Shown here in pieces: positions 19,738-31,356 of a stretch of 46,785 nucleotides of DNA. Location: NCBI GenBank assembly GCA_002812745.2, contig NCSJ02000323.1, forward strand, positions 1 to 46,785. The letters run 5' to 3'. The position numbers were made by a program, and so were the translations under genes. Below the pieces are notes generated by a model that made no database searches, was not told the DNA's origin, and saw only the letters and a program-made list of their open reading frames with translations. Positions within the stretch are counted from its first letter, which is position 1. The number at the start of each line of letters is the position of its first letter. The DNA comes from Scytalidium lignicola (lineage: Eukaryota > Ascomycota > Leotiomycetes).

Positions 19738-22518
19738 ATGTGTTCACACGGAAAGCCCAGAAACCTCGGAATTTAAGTTAATTTACAAGTATAGTTGTGT
19801 CTTCGTCGACCAGCGAATACCTTCTGTTGTATGGTTTTCATCTTTTTAATTCTTGTCTTGGGAGTTTCATTTTGGGTTTTCTTGAGGTTGTGGGGATGAA
19901 GTCTAGGTTGGCCTCTTAGGGAAGATTACCCCATTAGTGCATTGCCATGACAGAAGGATTCTTACAGGTCCCTGCACACAGTAGCCAATCAAAACGATCG
20001 TGGGGTCTCGAATATATTTCCAATTGCTCGAATATCACTTCGCCTAGCCAAGTCTCCTCTATTTTAAGCCGTCAGGTACTGGCTATTGCTTCTCACGTCG
20101 GTACGTTTAGACGTTGGGCTACAATGCAAGGTTCGTACATGTAGAAGTGGATGTGTAATGCATGTGAAAAGTCATGTGCCTATCACCCGCAGGAGCTCAT
20201 CCACTGGCGATGCAACTCACATGACCGCTATTTTTGGTTCTAGATTCTCTAGACTGCACCAGGAGTCTCGATCTCTACGGAGTAGACGCACGGTAAACCG
20301 GCAGTGGAGGCCAGATTACTGTAGTTGGACAGGAGTCTAGCATGCAAGCACTCAAGTGCCGGGCTCTACTTGCCCATTTCTCAACATGCCTCCGAAGCCT
20401 AACGGTCATGGTTCCCACATCTCAAGAAATTTTTAGCTTTTTGGTTTGCATCGATGTGGCATAGAATCAATCCGACGGCCTAGCGTTGTGCTTGGATTAC
20501 CAACGGCGACAAACGGTGCACGGCTAACAGGGCTATAAGTTTTGCCACTCACCGCCTTTGGAGCCGCTTTCCACTTTCGGGATTCCGATTTGGGACAATG
20601 TGTCCGTGGTTGTTCGCATGGCAAAGTGGATGTGGCTGGGGCTTTTGGACCCCCAGAAGGCATCGCGTTGAATAACAATTACCAAATCGATCGGTCCTTG
20701 AAGCGGCCGGCCACAGAACTAGAACCGAGCTAGAAGGCCATAATTTCCGTAGACGTGTGGAACAGTGACCTTTTTGTGCTTTGCTGACCCTTTCTTTGCG
20801 AGGCGAGTCAGGTTAGGGCAGGTTAGCAGGGCTTGACCGAGGAGATACTGTACAGTAGATCTAAAGCAGTTGTTCCATATTCAAAGTCATTCCCGGACGG
20901 TGGTACCGAAGGGGGTATCCGCATCACTCCTCATGTTGTCCCAGTATCAAGGCTCGCAGTCGCCGGCAGCCTCTCAGATGGCTGCGATAAGGATGCAGCC
21001 AGCAGTACTCGAGGCGGCCAGTCAGAGCGCGCATCGAGGGGCCCTGATGCGGTGATGCACATCCCCCTTTAGCGTCAGCGCACGCGACACTCCGTCCGTC
21101 ACCACTGCAGCGTAGGAGATCAACGCCCTCTCCTTGTTTGTGCCCGATAACAATTGGCATTTACAGATTCCCATGCTGATGAGAAAGTGCTGCTCAACCA
21201 CAAACATCATATAGCATCATCATAAGCATCATGATGGGCACTTGAGGGCGTACGATTTCTTTTCATTTTGGCAGCCCTGCATCTGATATTCAGATGACTG
21301 CCGCATTGAGATAAAGTGCTTGCCGCATCCACTTGCATCCTGCATCCTTCAGAGGAACCACTTGCTCTGCTTCGGCAAAGCGGTTTCTGCGCGACTGCCT
21401 CGACTACTGTAGGACATTCTCCTAGCTCGCGGATTCTAAGCAACATGCGTGATATAATACATAATACACTGTATTTCAGGAAAAGATTTTGGTAACGTCC
21501 AATGAAGTTCGGCGTGTTCATAAAGCATTCACGCCGGCATGGCTGCTTACCCGTAGCACCTTTCTCTTCTGTCTTAGCCCTCCGATCGCCGGCCCATAAA
21601 TCTCGAGGTGCTAACGTGAGTTGTTGCCGAGTACTCAATATGACAGGTAGTCAGGCTGGGGGGTGTCCGTCGCTCATAATGCCACCTGTGCATGCAGCAA
21701 GCCCTCGATCCCCAATATCCGTCCTCGAGGTGTCCCTTTAGTATCAGCACTTTACGGAGTAGGAATACGGTAGAATTTGTTTTTCTTGATCAACCTCCCT
21801 TCGCCTCCAGATTCTTGGTCTGCACATGCAATTTATCTCCAGTAACTGGTGATCGCTGAAACATATCGCTGGGTTTTACTGCGTAATTCCCTCAGAATTC
21901 GGATTCAGACTCAGAGATCCCAAACAGCAGCTTGGACTTTCTCATTCGGGCGACTCCGCGGCGGTCCGATAACAACCGCAACGGCAGATTGGGCGAGGCC
22001 AGCCAACCACGCCGCGGCAAATACCAACCCGAGAGAGAGATTATTTCAAGTGTAGAGGCCCCATTTCGCACTGCTGACAACCTTCACGTTCATTTCTTAT
22101 ACAAACCACGGTTCAACGACATCACGAATTGATCAGGGTGTAATACTGCCTCGGAGAGCTTCACCGCGTCATCTGAGCCACTGCAACCACATTCCGTACT
22201 CGACCCGCATCTACACCAGGCTCGCGATACCACTGCCGCTTGCCATCACCGCCACTAGCCGCTCCCTGGGGATGCACTTGGCTACTCCGGCTTTACGGCG
22301 AAGTAAGTCACATCTAGGCCTCTAGCTAGTTGCGCAGCTGTACTGTGGTATACGACGAACCACCCTCAGCTAGACATATCCACCACCAGATCTCAGTTTA
22401 AACGCCACTCTTCAAACCCATATGAATCGTCTGACGCTCGCCGATTAACCACGAGTCTCTTTCGCACCTCCTACCACCACGCGATAAGCTCCCACCACCC
22501 TTCCACCTTTCGCATACC
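19738..22518. other. 2.8-kb intergenic stretch without a recognised gene
   Basis: Balanced composition, unlike the AT blocks. Several frames of 60-140 codons exist, but none has family motifs or a coherent spliced continuation. The last few hundred bases, C-rich with CACC runs, probably hold the promoter and 5' leader of the FYVE gene. Confidence 0.45.
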
Positions 22519-23689
22519 ATGGCAACCGAATTCGCTGTGCCTGTCTCTCAGGGCCCCCAATTCACGACATCTCCAACTCAATACTCCAACCTGTACGGCA
22601 TCCCATCCAACATTCAGCCCTTCTACAACCCTCCCCATCAGCAACATCAGCAACAACCAATATCTCCCTTGACCTCGGGGCCCAACACCCCGCACAACGC
22701 CTCACCTACCTCTCCCCGCACTACTCACCTTCCCTCTATTCCACAGCACACGCGACAGCTTCGCCCGCCAAAGTCCCCGCTCTATGTCCCTGCCGTCTTG
22801 CGACCTACCGATCCACCTCGAAAAGCGACCAAACCGAGTCCATTAACCCCGCCAACAAGCTTGCATAGTAGTTTTGATGATTTGGGATCAGTTGGAGGCG
22901 GTGGCTTGTCGAGGAGGAGCACGGGGAATATCGAAGATCTAGAGATTAGCCTTGAGGGATTGGGGAAGGTAACGGCGCTTCCAACAAGGGCACATTGGAA
23001 GGTATGTTAATTCTAGTCTTGAACCCCAAAATTTCTGTAGTCTGGTGAAATCCGGAGAGATGGTCGCAAGTGCGGCTCCTAGAGGATTTATAGTGGTCTG
23101 CAGACGGCATCGCGACACCTTGTTGGGTATTGCGTGCTGAAGATCATGCCGTGCTCGGTACTTCATGCATCATCCATCTATCACATCATCCCACGACACC
23201 TTGTGAAACATGTTTACCTATATCCATGATGGTTGTCAACACATGAAGAGAGGCTAACAGTTACCTCTGCAGCCCGATTCCTCTGCTCCCATCTGCGACG
23301 ACCCTACCTGCACACGTGCCTTCACCTACTTCACTCGACGTCATCACTGCCGCCGCTGTGGTAATATCTTCTGCGATCTGCACAGTTTGTTCATCATTCC
23401 TCTTGACCAAGACGCGAACTACCACCCTAAAGGTACCCGCAGTCGAGCATGCGAGCACTGTTGGAGCGAGTACCGTGCTTGGCAGATCCAACGAAGCAGT
23501 CGAAGTAATAGCGAGGACAGTAATTCAACCACTAGTGCTGGAGGAAGCATACCTACAACTCCAGTTACGCCGAACGTAGCCTGTGCAAGGGCAAAGGGTT
23601 CTATGGCTGCTGCTCTCGGAGGAAAGGGAGAGTTGAGCCAGAGTTTGGCTGCTAGCGTGCCCAGGGATTGGAGCTGGAGCACTTTCTGA
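22519..23689 (+). CDS. FYVE zinc-finger protein
   Basis: A probable phosphatidylinositol-3-phosphate-binding protein acting on endosomal or vacuolar membranes. Exon 1 (22519-23001) encodes a disordered region rich in Pro, Ser and Gln (HQQHQQQP near residue 37). A 271-bp intron (donor GTATGT, branch GCTAAC, acceptor CTGCAG) precedes exon 2 (23273-23689), giving 299 residues. The finger starts at about residue 167 with CDDPTC, then FTYFTRRHHCRRCGNIFC, which contains the R(R/K)HHCRxCG signature that binds PI3P, and a later CEHCW supplies further Cys ligands. The C-terminus is Ser/Thr-rich. The ATG lies in ACCATGG, a good context. The domain is certain; no named orthologue is claimed. Confidence 0.88.
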
Positions 23690-25970
23690 AGAGCCGGGTT
23701 GAAAGGAAATTTGGCAAACGAATAAACAAAGACGACCCACAAGATGGGTTCATAATCTTTTGATGAGGCGGAGTAATGACTGGAACGGCCGACCATGGGG
23801 AGGAAGAGGAGCTCTATGGATTCAACGTTTCAGCGAAGCCCGCGGTACCGTACTACGACAGGATATGTCATCTTCAACACAAGCAGCGTATTAATATTTG
23901 CTTTTGGAGCCATACCTCCATTTGCGTGTTCCATACACAAACACGCACGAACACACATAGATCTCTGATCATTTTTCAGCAAACCAAACTGAAGTACCCT
24001 TAATTAACTGCAACAGAAGGCTATCTCCCGCGTCGATTTAGAGCTGGTTTTTGGTCGACTTAGCGCTTGATTTGCTTTATATTATATTTTTTTCCTCTCC
24101 GGCTCTATCTCGTTGGTCGAGCTCTTGCATGGTATGGGTGGAGGGTCAGTTGCTTTTGTTTTTCTCGTATTTATTCCCTCGGTTTATAGAAAGCTTTCTT
24201 TTTGGATTATACCATGAGGGAAACAAAGACTTTCTTTTTCCTTGAAGTCGGGGTGGGGAAAGGGGCGTTTAGCGAACTTTGTATGATTATAATGTCGGAT
24301 GCATTGATGACTTGGAGATAGTTATGGTGTTTATGGATGATTTAATGCTATTTTTTTGAGTTGTGCATCCTGTTTTCTCGAAATGCTTTGTGGGCTATGG
24401 TTATTATTATATCCTGTTGAGTGTAATTCCCGCTTCCCGTCCATCCTTGATTCTTTACTCAGTGTATAGTTTCAGATTAGAGGATCAACGTCATTCTTCC
24501 AAGGTTAAGTGGATTCTTAAAAGGGGATGTTATAGTTCGGGAGGAAACCTGTAACATCTACTCCCGTGTCCAATGAACATGGCCAATGAACATGCCCACT
24601 CTCTTTTATCGCGTCGGGATCATTCCCGGCGGCCCCTTATCACCCGATTCCTAATCACCTGTCACCTCTTAGAGCTTTGCATGGTGTATTACAGCGGTTC
24701 AATAGTGTGTTGTGGTACTGTATGACAACGGGCTATCCCGCTTTATATTTGTGGAGTAACCCCTCGATTCGATAGCCGAGACCGACTGACTCTTTAGGAA
24801 GGAATATTGCGGTGGTTCGGAGTTACAGTGCTTACTCTTAATACTTCCGGCATGCCTGTTAAAGCTTATATAATGCTACTTCGGCTCTTCGGACGGGGAG
24901 GTAGTCCCGAAGCAGATGAAAAACAATTTTGGTAGATTTTGTTGAATTGTGTGGTTTATGTAACTTATTTCTGTTGCTGTCTGCACCGCTTTAGAGCTAA
25001 TTATCTTTTCTGTCTATTTTAATGAGGGCCGTAATTGGTTATTCGTAAGACTGATTGGCCACGTTCATACTTTATTGGCATTTTGAATCAAGGGAGTCGT
25101 TTACCACTTGCAAAGGTTGTCTGCTGTTGTACGGGAGTATCGGAAGTCGCGTTGACGTCGCATTTGACCGCACGATGGCAGCTGAAAGCTGAATCGTGAA
25201 AGTGCAGTAATTGGCCGTTGCTGTGCCGCTGAATGATGCCAAAAAACTCGCAAAATAGAACAATTAGGGAATACGGATGCTATCATTTTCGTAAAAATCG
25301 CTGAACTTTTTACATGTTCTATCCGAAAAGGGGAGCAATTGCCCGGTCAGGCGTTAATTATCCCCTCAGACCCTAGGCCGCTTAAGCTTCTCAGGCCAAA
25401 GTTATATACAAGGATGTTGTCCACTTAAAATCCTTCATTCTCCAAAACAGAGATAATTGTAAGGCTTTTGGGGGGATAAGCTTACCCCTGGAATATATGG
25501 AGATCATCCGCCTTCACTAAACGACCAACCCCGCAGCGCCGGTGGTTGTTTCTATTGGCGTGGATTGGCTGGAGCTGCCATTGTCCGAGGCATCACATTC
25601 CGGTCTTTTCTGTCCTCATTATGAGAGGAACAAAACAGTCCCTTGGCATTTGGCATAAAGGCTGTAACAGAACGGGTAGCTGTGTGCAGGCCGTCCCCTC
25701 TTTTCAGCACCAACTTGCTGCGTGTCAAACGGTTCCATATATGCATGGACAGTCAGTCCCTTGACCTTTCGGGATCTGGGCATTCTCTTCGACAACGTTC
25801 ACAGCTGTCCGGCCACTGCCACTCTTCAGTTCCATCGTTACTCTCGGATATAGTGTAATTATAGTTAGAGTGCCTCAACAGACTGTTTAATGCAAACTTC
25901 TGGAACGACTCACAATCAGCTTTGAGGATAACACTTCGATAAGAGAACCGCATCCGCAGAGCATCGAAAC
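23690..25970. other. 2.3-kb intergenic stretch without a recognised gene
   Basis: It includes the 3' end of the FYVE gene and the promoter side of the alcohol oxidase gene. A short near-duplicate of CCAATGAACATG occurs at about 24570-24595. Frames present are short and unlike any family I know. No transposon ends were identified. Confidence 0.45.
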
Positions 25971-28580
25971 ATGCAAGCGCCAGTCGTATCGCCAGTCGGG
26001 CGTGTAGCAACCTCATTACCAGATCTCCCAACTGACAATTACTTCACACCTGCGCAATGGGCGACGTTAATGGCCATTATGGACACGGTTATTCCGTCCA
26101 TTCGCAAGGAATCAACGGCTTTTGCTTCTGGAAAGGATGACGTCGCCCACCTGACAATCTCGGACAGCGAGTACCAAAAGATCGTGGATTATGTCAAGGA
26201 GAAAATAGCCGATGCTCCTGACACCGACATCTTAGATGCGTATTTTGACGAGAAGCCGTCGAGTAATCCCGAGTTCCAAAGTTTGCTGAAGAGAACGCTA
26301 CAGAACTATGCGAGAGAGGACGCGAGAAAGGGGATTTCCTTCATCTTATCTACTTTGAAGTAAGTTTCATAGTTATTAATCAACACCGAAGCTGCCGAGC
26401 AGTTCAGAGTTGATTAATAACCGTTCCATGCGGATCTAAATGCGGGAACTCCACAGCATATTTGCGTAACGGTTACAATTGATAGATACTAGTGCTTATC
26501 GGCGTTGTGAAATTGCTAACCTCTGGTTCTACAGCACGAGAGTTGGCTCATTAGTGCTCACCGGTTACGCAACACCCATACAAGATCAGCCGGCTAAGGT
26601 CCGCGAAGCTATTCTTGAACGATGGCGCCAATCATACCTATCACCCATGAACGCAGTATTCAAGTCGCTTACAGCTATGGCCAAAAACCTATGGCTTAAG
26701 ACGAGTCCCGCGTTCCCTCAAGCAGCTGGGTACCCGAGAATTCCAAAGGAGCACAAACCAGGCCCAGGCTTTAAATTCGAGTTCAGACAATTTAAGGCTA
26801 CCTCTGAACCAGAGGTATTGGAGACAGATGTGGTTATCGTAGGCAGCGGTTGTGGAGGAGCAGTATGTGCAAAAAACTTGGCGGAAGCAGGCCATCGGGT
26901 CATCGTTGTAGACAAGGGTTACTATATCAAACCAGAACAGATGCCTATGGACGAAGTCGCAGCTGGCATCCACCTCTTTGATAACGGAGGAGTTGATATG
27001 TCAGAAGATGGTTCTATGAGTGTCCTCTCAGGCGGTACGTGGGGAGGAGGTGGAACCGTTAACTGGTCTGCGAGTTTACAGACACAAGGGTTCGTTCGTA
27101 AAGAGTGGGCAGAAGATCGTGGCCTAAAGTTCTTTGGCACTGCTGAGTTCCAGACTTGTTTGGATAGAGTCTGCCAGCGTATGGGTGTTTCTGCTGACCA
27201 TATCCGCCATAATCATGGAAATGAGGTGCTTCTGGAGGGCTCGAGAAAACTTGGGTATACAGCAAAGGCTGTTCCCCAGAATACCGCCGGTAATGAGCAC
27301 TATGATGGATACTGCACTCTTGGATGTTGCTCTGGAGAAAAGGCTGGTACGACAGTCACCTGGCTACCAGATGCTGCTAGAGCTGGAGCAGAATTTATCG
27401 AAGGTTTCAAAGTAGATAATGTCATGTTTGAGCAGTCGAAAGATACCAAGAAAGCTATCGGCATAAAAGGTAACTGGACATCAAGAAACTCTAAAGGGGA
27501 TTTTGACGGCCCATTATCAGAGAGGGTCATCAGGGAAGTTGTCGTGAAGGCAAAGAAAGTTATTATATCATGTGGAACCTTGTGGAGTCCAATCGTGTTA
27601 ATGAACAGTGGTTTGAAGGTTAGCCCCAACTCCATCATATTGCACTCTGTATTAGTTGTTGCTGGGTGCAAGATCATTTGCTGACAAACTACTAGAGCCC
27701 ACAAATCGGACGTAATTTGTATCTTCACCCAGTCTTGCTTGCCACTGGTATCTTCAAGGAGGATGTGCGGCCTTGGGAAGGTTTGTGATACTGTTTCTTG
27801 GGTGTTTGTCCAAGAAGTTTAAGATTTCATATCTAATTTTATCTAGGTGGCATTCTGACCTCAGTATGCACTACGTTCGAAAATCTTGATGGACATGGTC
27901 ATGGCGCTAAACTCGAAGCTACCTGCATGTTGCCAACATACAGTATGACTTATAGCCACTGGAAATCTGGGTTAGATTACAAGTTGCGTGCCTTGAAGTA
28001 CAGACACAGCAACTCATATATCTCCATCGTTCGTGACCGAGACCCTGGCCGCGTCTTAAAGGATCCACATTCTGGTAACCCAAGAGTTCAGTATACGCCA
28101 AGTCCTTTTGACAGGGCAAATATATTAGAAGGTCTCATTGCTTTGGCAAAGATTCTATATGTGCAGGGAGCTGAGGAGATCCATGTCTCCATCGACGGAT
28201 CCAGTCCTTTTATCCGTAACCCAGAAGATACCACCAGCACCGCTACGAACGAAGAAGAGTTGGATCTAGGAGTAACTGATCCAAGGTTCATGGCTTGGCT
28301 TGGCGAGCTAAGGAAAACTAATAACAAGCCGCCAGCTGGTATATTCGCATGTGCTCATCAGATGGGCAGCAACCGCATGAGCGTCCGACCGAAAGATGGA
28401 GTTGTCGATCCTAAAGGAAGAGTCTGGGGTATTGAAGATTTGTACGTCAGTGATGCGAGTATATTTCCCTCTGCTAGCGGTGTCAACCCGATGATCACGA
28501 ATATGGCTATTTCGGACTGGATATCAAGAAATATTAGTAAGGAACTACGGAGTGCTGGTCGAGTAGAAGCTAGGTTGTAG
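25971..28580 (+). CDS. Long-chain fatty alcohol oxidase (GMC family FAO)
   Basis: An FAD enzyme that oxidises long-chain alcohols to aldehydes with release of H2O2, used in omega-oxidation of alkanes and fatty acids. Exons 25971-26359, 26535-27618, 27696-27780 and 27847-28580 join in phase (introns 175, 77 and 66 bp), giving 763 residues, usual for the family. An N-terminal FAO-specific region (residues 20-200) precedes the FAD-binding Rossmann motif VVIVGSGCGGAVCAKNLAEA at about 228. The C-terminal GMC signature LYVSDASIFPSASGVNPM lies at about 717-735, with the family block FACAHQMGSNRMS about 45 residues before it. A hydrophobic stretch around the first splice junction (ISFILSTL...VGSLVLTG) may contact membrane. 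The gene converges on MOCS1 with 156 bp between stops. No lesions were seen. Confidence 0.92.
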
Positions 28581-28736
28581 GAGTATTATGATGTGGTTGA
28601 TGGAGTACTATGTCTTATGAATTTGCATGTAATGGATTCTATTCCATTCTGCAAGAGATTTATGCAGATTAGGGGTTTGATCTCAGAATTATTTAGCTTT
28701 CAGTCTAAAATATCAATAAAATCTCTATTGACAGGA

Positions 28737-30937
28737 TTACTGTCTGTGGCCTTCAATATAAGTTCCACTCTTTCCCCCTTCTTTCCTCGTCACTCTTAGC
28801 CCTTCAATCCTCATACCTTTATCCACAGCTTTACACATATCATACACAGTCAAGGCAGCCGTTGAAGCGGCAGTTAAAGCCTCCATTTCCACACCAGTCT
28901 TGCCATCGCACGACACCGTAGCAGAAACGTCAACCCAACCAAATCCATCCTCTGAGGGAGAGTCTCCAACCACACCACCATGAACCTCCAAATCAACGCT
29001 CACATGAGTTATGGCTATGGGATGACAGAGAGGTATTAAGTCTGGTGTCCTCTTAGCGGCCATTATTCCAGCAACTCGCGCTACACCTAGCACATCTCCT
29101 TTCTTCGCACGGTTGTCTTTGATCAGCGGGGTTACGGTGTGGTTTGAGAAGTATACTCTGCATACGGCCGTGGCCGTACGCTTTGTAGGTGTTTTGGCTG
29201 ATATAGAGACCATGTGTGCTTCTCCGGATTGGTTAAGGTGAGTTAGCGAAGGGCTGGGTTCAAGCTTTTGCTCATGTTGCTCTTTTGCTGGTGTAGCTGG
29301 GGGGTAAGCTTTGGTTGAATAGGGGTGAAGGGAGATTGGTGGTATAGCTCTGGTGCTTATGAGATGAAGAGGGATCTTCCTACTAAGTCGTGAGTGGTTT
29401 GTGTTCATAATTGAGGCTGGGATAGGGTTGGCGAGGAGGCTTCTTTTATCTACGGAAGCCATCAGCAAAGGGTTCAGTAGGACATGATGATATCCTGTTT
29501 AAAATGATTTTGGATATTGCTGCTGTACATAGTCTACATATGACTAGTTCCATGCTTATGCGCCGCCTCATGCATATATGACATATATAAAGTTCATAAA
29601 AACCGTGTATGGAAGCATTACCCACCTATCAAAATCATTGGCCTATTCTTCATATTTTCCAGCTCGCCGATTCCAGCATGCTTTTCTTTTTTCCTGCTGA
29701 CCGCCATGCCTATCACCTCCAATAACTCCTTCTCATTTTGAGGTGATGTTTGAGATTCAGTGGTCCACGAAGTACTATGTCTTCTCTCCTCCTCAATCTT
29801 CTTGATGGCCTCGAACGCTTTTTCGTCGATAGGTTGATCATTATTCGATTTCCTCAGGATGTCCCGTAGTGATACTTCCGCATTACCAAATAAACATACT
29901 TTCAAGTTCCCATCACTGGTGATTCTTAGTCTATTGCATGTCCCACAGAAATTATGCGTCATGCTCGTGATAAAACCTATCTTCCCCACAAAACCGGGAA
30001 TTTGATACGTCTTGCTCGTATCATTTTTGTGGCCCTGCACTTTCCTCAAGTCCGGATACTTGGCCTGTATTAACTCAAGCATTTCTTGATAAGTGAACAT
30101 CTTTCCCTCACTCCACTTGTTGCCATCAAAAGGCATGTATTCGATAAACCTGACCTCGATATCCTTTTCCCGGCCCAACTCCACAAAAGGAAGTATCTCT
30201 CTGTCATTCATTCCACGCATGACCACGCTGTTTATCTTTAACTTGATACCAGCTCCAAGTTTATTCATCTCCAAAATCCTTTCAATGCTTTTCATAACCG
30301 CTTCAAACCCTTTCCGTCTTGTCATAATCTGAAATTGCCAGGGATCTAATGTATCCAGACTAAGATTCACTCCTGTCAAACCTGCTTCGACCATGCGATC
30401 TAACTTTCGGGCTAATGTGAGTCCATTTGTGGTCAGACACAACTCTTTCAGTCCTTGAGCTCTCAGGGATCCAATTTTATGCATCAACGGAACTATATCC
30501 GGCCTCACGGTAGGCTCGCCACCCGTAAGTCTGATCTTGGTGACTCCTTGAGATACGAACACAGATGAGAGCATGAATATCTCTGGAGACGTGAGAAGGT
30601 GGGCAGGTGGTGACTGAGGGACACCCTCCTCGGGCATGCAGTATAGACATCTCAAATTACACTTTTCAGTGAGCGATATTCGGAGATAGTCATGTTGACG
30701 TTGAAAGGTGTCAGTGAGAAACGCAGAAAACGGTTTGGCATCCTTAATAGCATCCCGCCGTTTGTGATTCCGAATCACTGGTGGCTGCACTGGTTCGATA
30801 TCTGGTAGCTCGTGTCTTGGAAGCTCTTGAACAGTGGCAGGAGAGGTTGCAACTCCACGATGTGGCGTCCAAAAGTGGCAACGATAGCCCTCAAATGCCT
30901 GGAACGGTAGGCGTATCCTCCCCTTAATAAAGGCCAT
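28737..30937 (-). CDS. MOCS1: Molybdopterin synthesis protein MOCS1 type (MoaA + MoaC), alternatively spliced
   Basis: It makes cyclic pyranopterin monophosphate from GTP, the first steps of molybdenum cofactor synthesis. Exon 1 (30937 to 29626) encodes the radical-SAM MoaA part: a mitochondrial-type leader, the CNLRCLYC cluster site (Cys93, 97, 100), LTGGEPTVRPD, and the C-terminal cluster CGTCNRLR. If the 131-bp intron (29625-29495) is retained, the frame ends ILIGG-stop at 29620-29618, a 439-residue MOCS1A with the terminal Gly-Gly. If it is spliced (donor GTGGGT, acceptor AAACAG), the last G joins GA in phase and exon 2 (29494-28737) adds the MoaC part, giving 689 residues. MoaC motifs are GDVLGVARVAGIMAAKRT, LIPLCHPI, DGKTGVEMEALTAAS and YDMCKAVDKGM. 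The gene diverges from the WDR8-like gene (420 bp between starts). Confidence 0.92.
29495..29625 (-). promoter_or_regulatory. Retained/spliced intron controlling the Gly-Gly end of MOCS1A
   Basis: The donor GT overlaps the Gly codons (ATA G|GT GGG TAA on the minus strand), so splicing removes both terminal glycines and the stop at once. The acceptor is TTTTAAACAG, and the next bases GA TAT CAT CAT continue in the MoaC frame. In human MOCS1 the same choice exists: transcripts ending in Gly-Gly make active MOCS1A, while spliced ones make a fusion lacking it. Use of both forms here is inferred. Confidence 0.7.
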
Positions 30938-31356
30938 TATGGTCCCGGATTTGAGTAGTTGTGGTAAAACATATGTCCAGTATATATTTTTATATCATCG
31001 TGGAAGAAACATCATAAGTGATAAGAAGTTCACGCTCTTGTTGAGTCAAAGAGCTTCAAGTGATGTTACTAGTGAAGTGGGGTTTTGAGGTCATTGGCGG
31101 TGGTCCCCGCCTGCTTTCAGATGAGTGAGCAGCCCTGCAGGAACCCAGCGTGCCAGTGAATCAATCGGGTAATTAAGAATTCAGTAATTGGACTTCCCCA
31201 ATCAAAAATCTCGGATTAATTATCGTCGCCTGCACCCGTCTTTATCTTATCGGTCTCCGCCTAAGGCAAAAAGTAAAGTAAATATCAACAAATGCCTTGG
31301 GATATGTTATTGTAGACAACGACGTCAATATCTGGCTCCCATTACAAAAAGCAGAC
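30938..31356. promoter_or_regulatory. Shared promoter region between MOCS1 and the WDR8-like gene
   Basis: 420 bp between the divergent start codons. I see no clear TATA box or known factor site that can be assigned to either gene. Confidence 0.5.

Noticed and set aside
19947..22132. Several overlapping frames of 60-140 codons on both strands
   Set aside because: No motif, no consistent frame across possible introns, and both strands open equally. They look like chance frames in balanced-composition DNA.
23002..23272. Possible snoRNA in the long first intron of the FYVE gene
   Set aside because: I looked for box C/D or H/ACA patterns and saw no convincing paired boxes.
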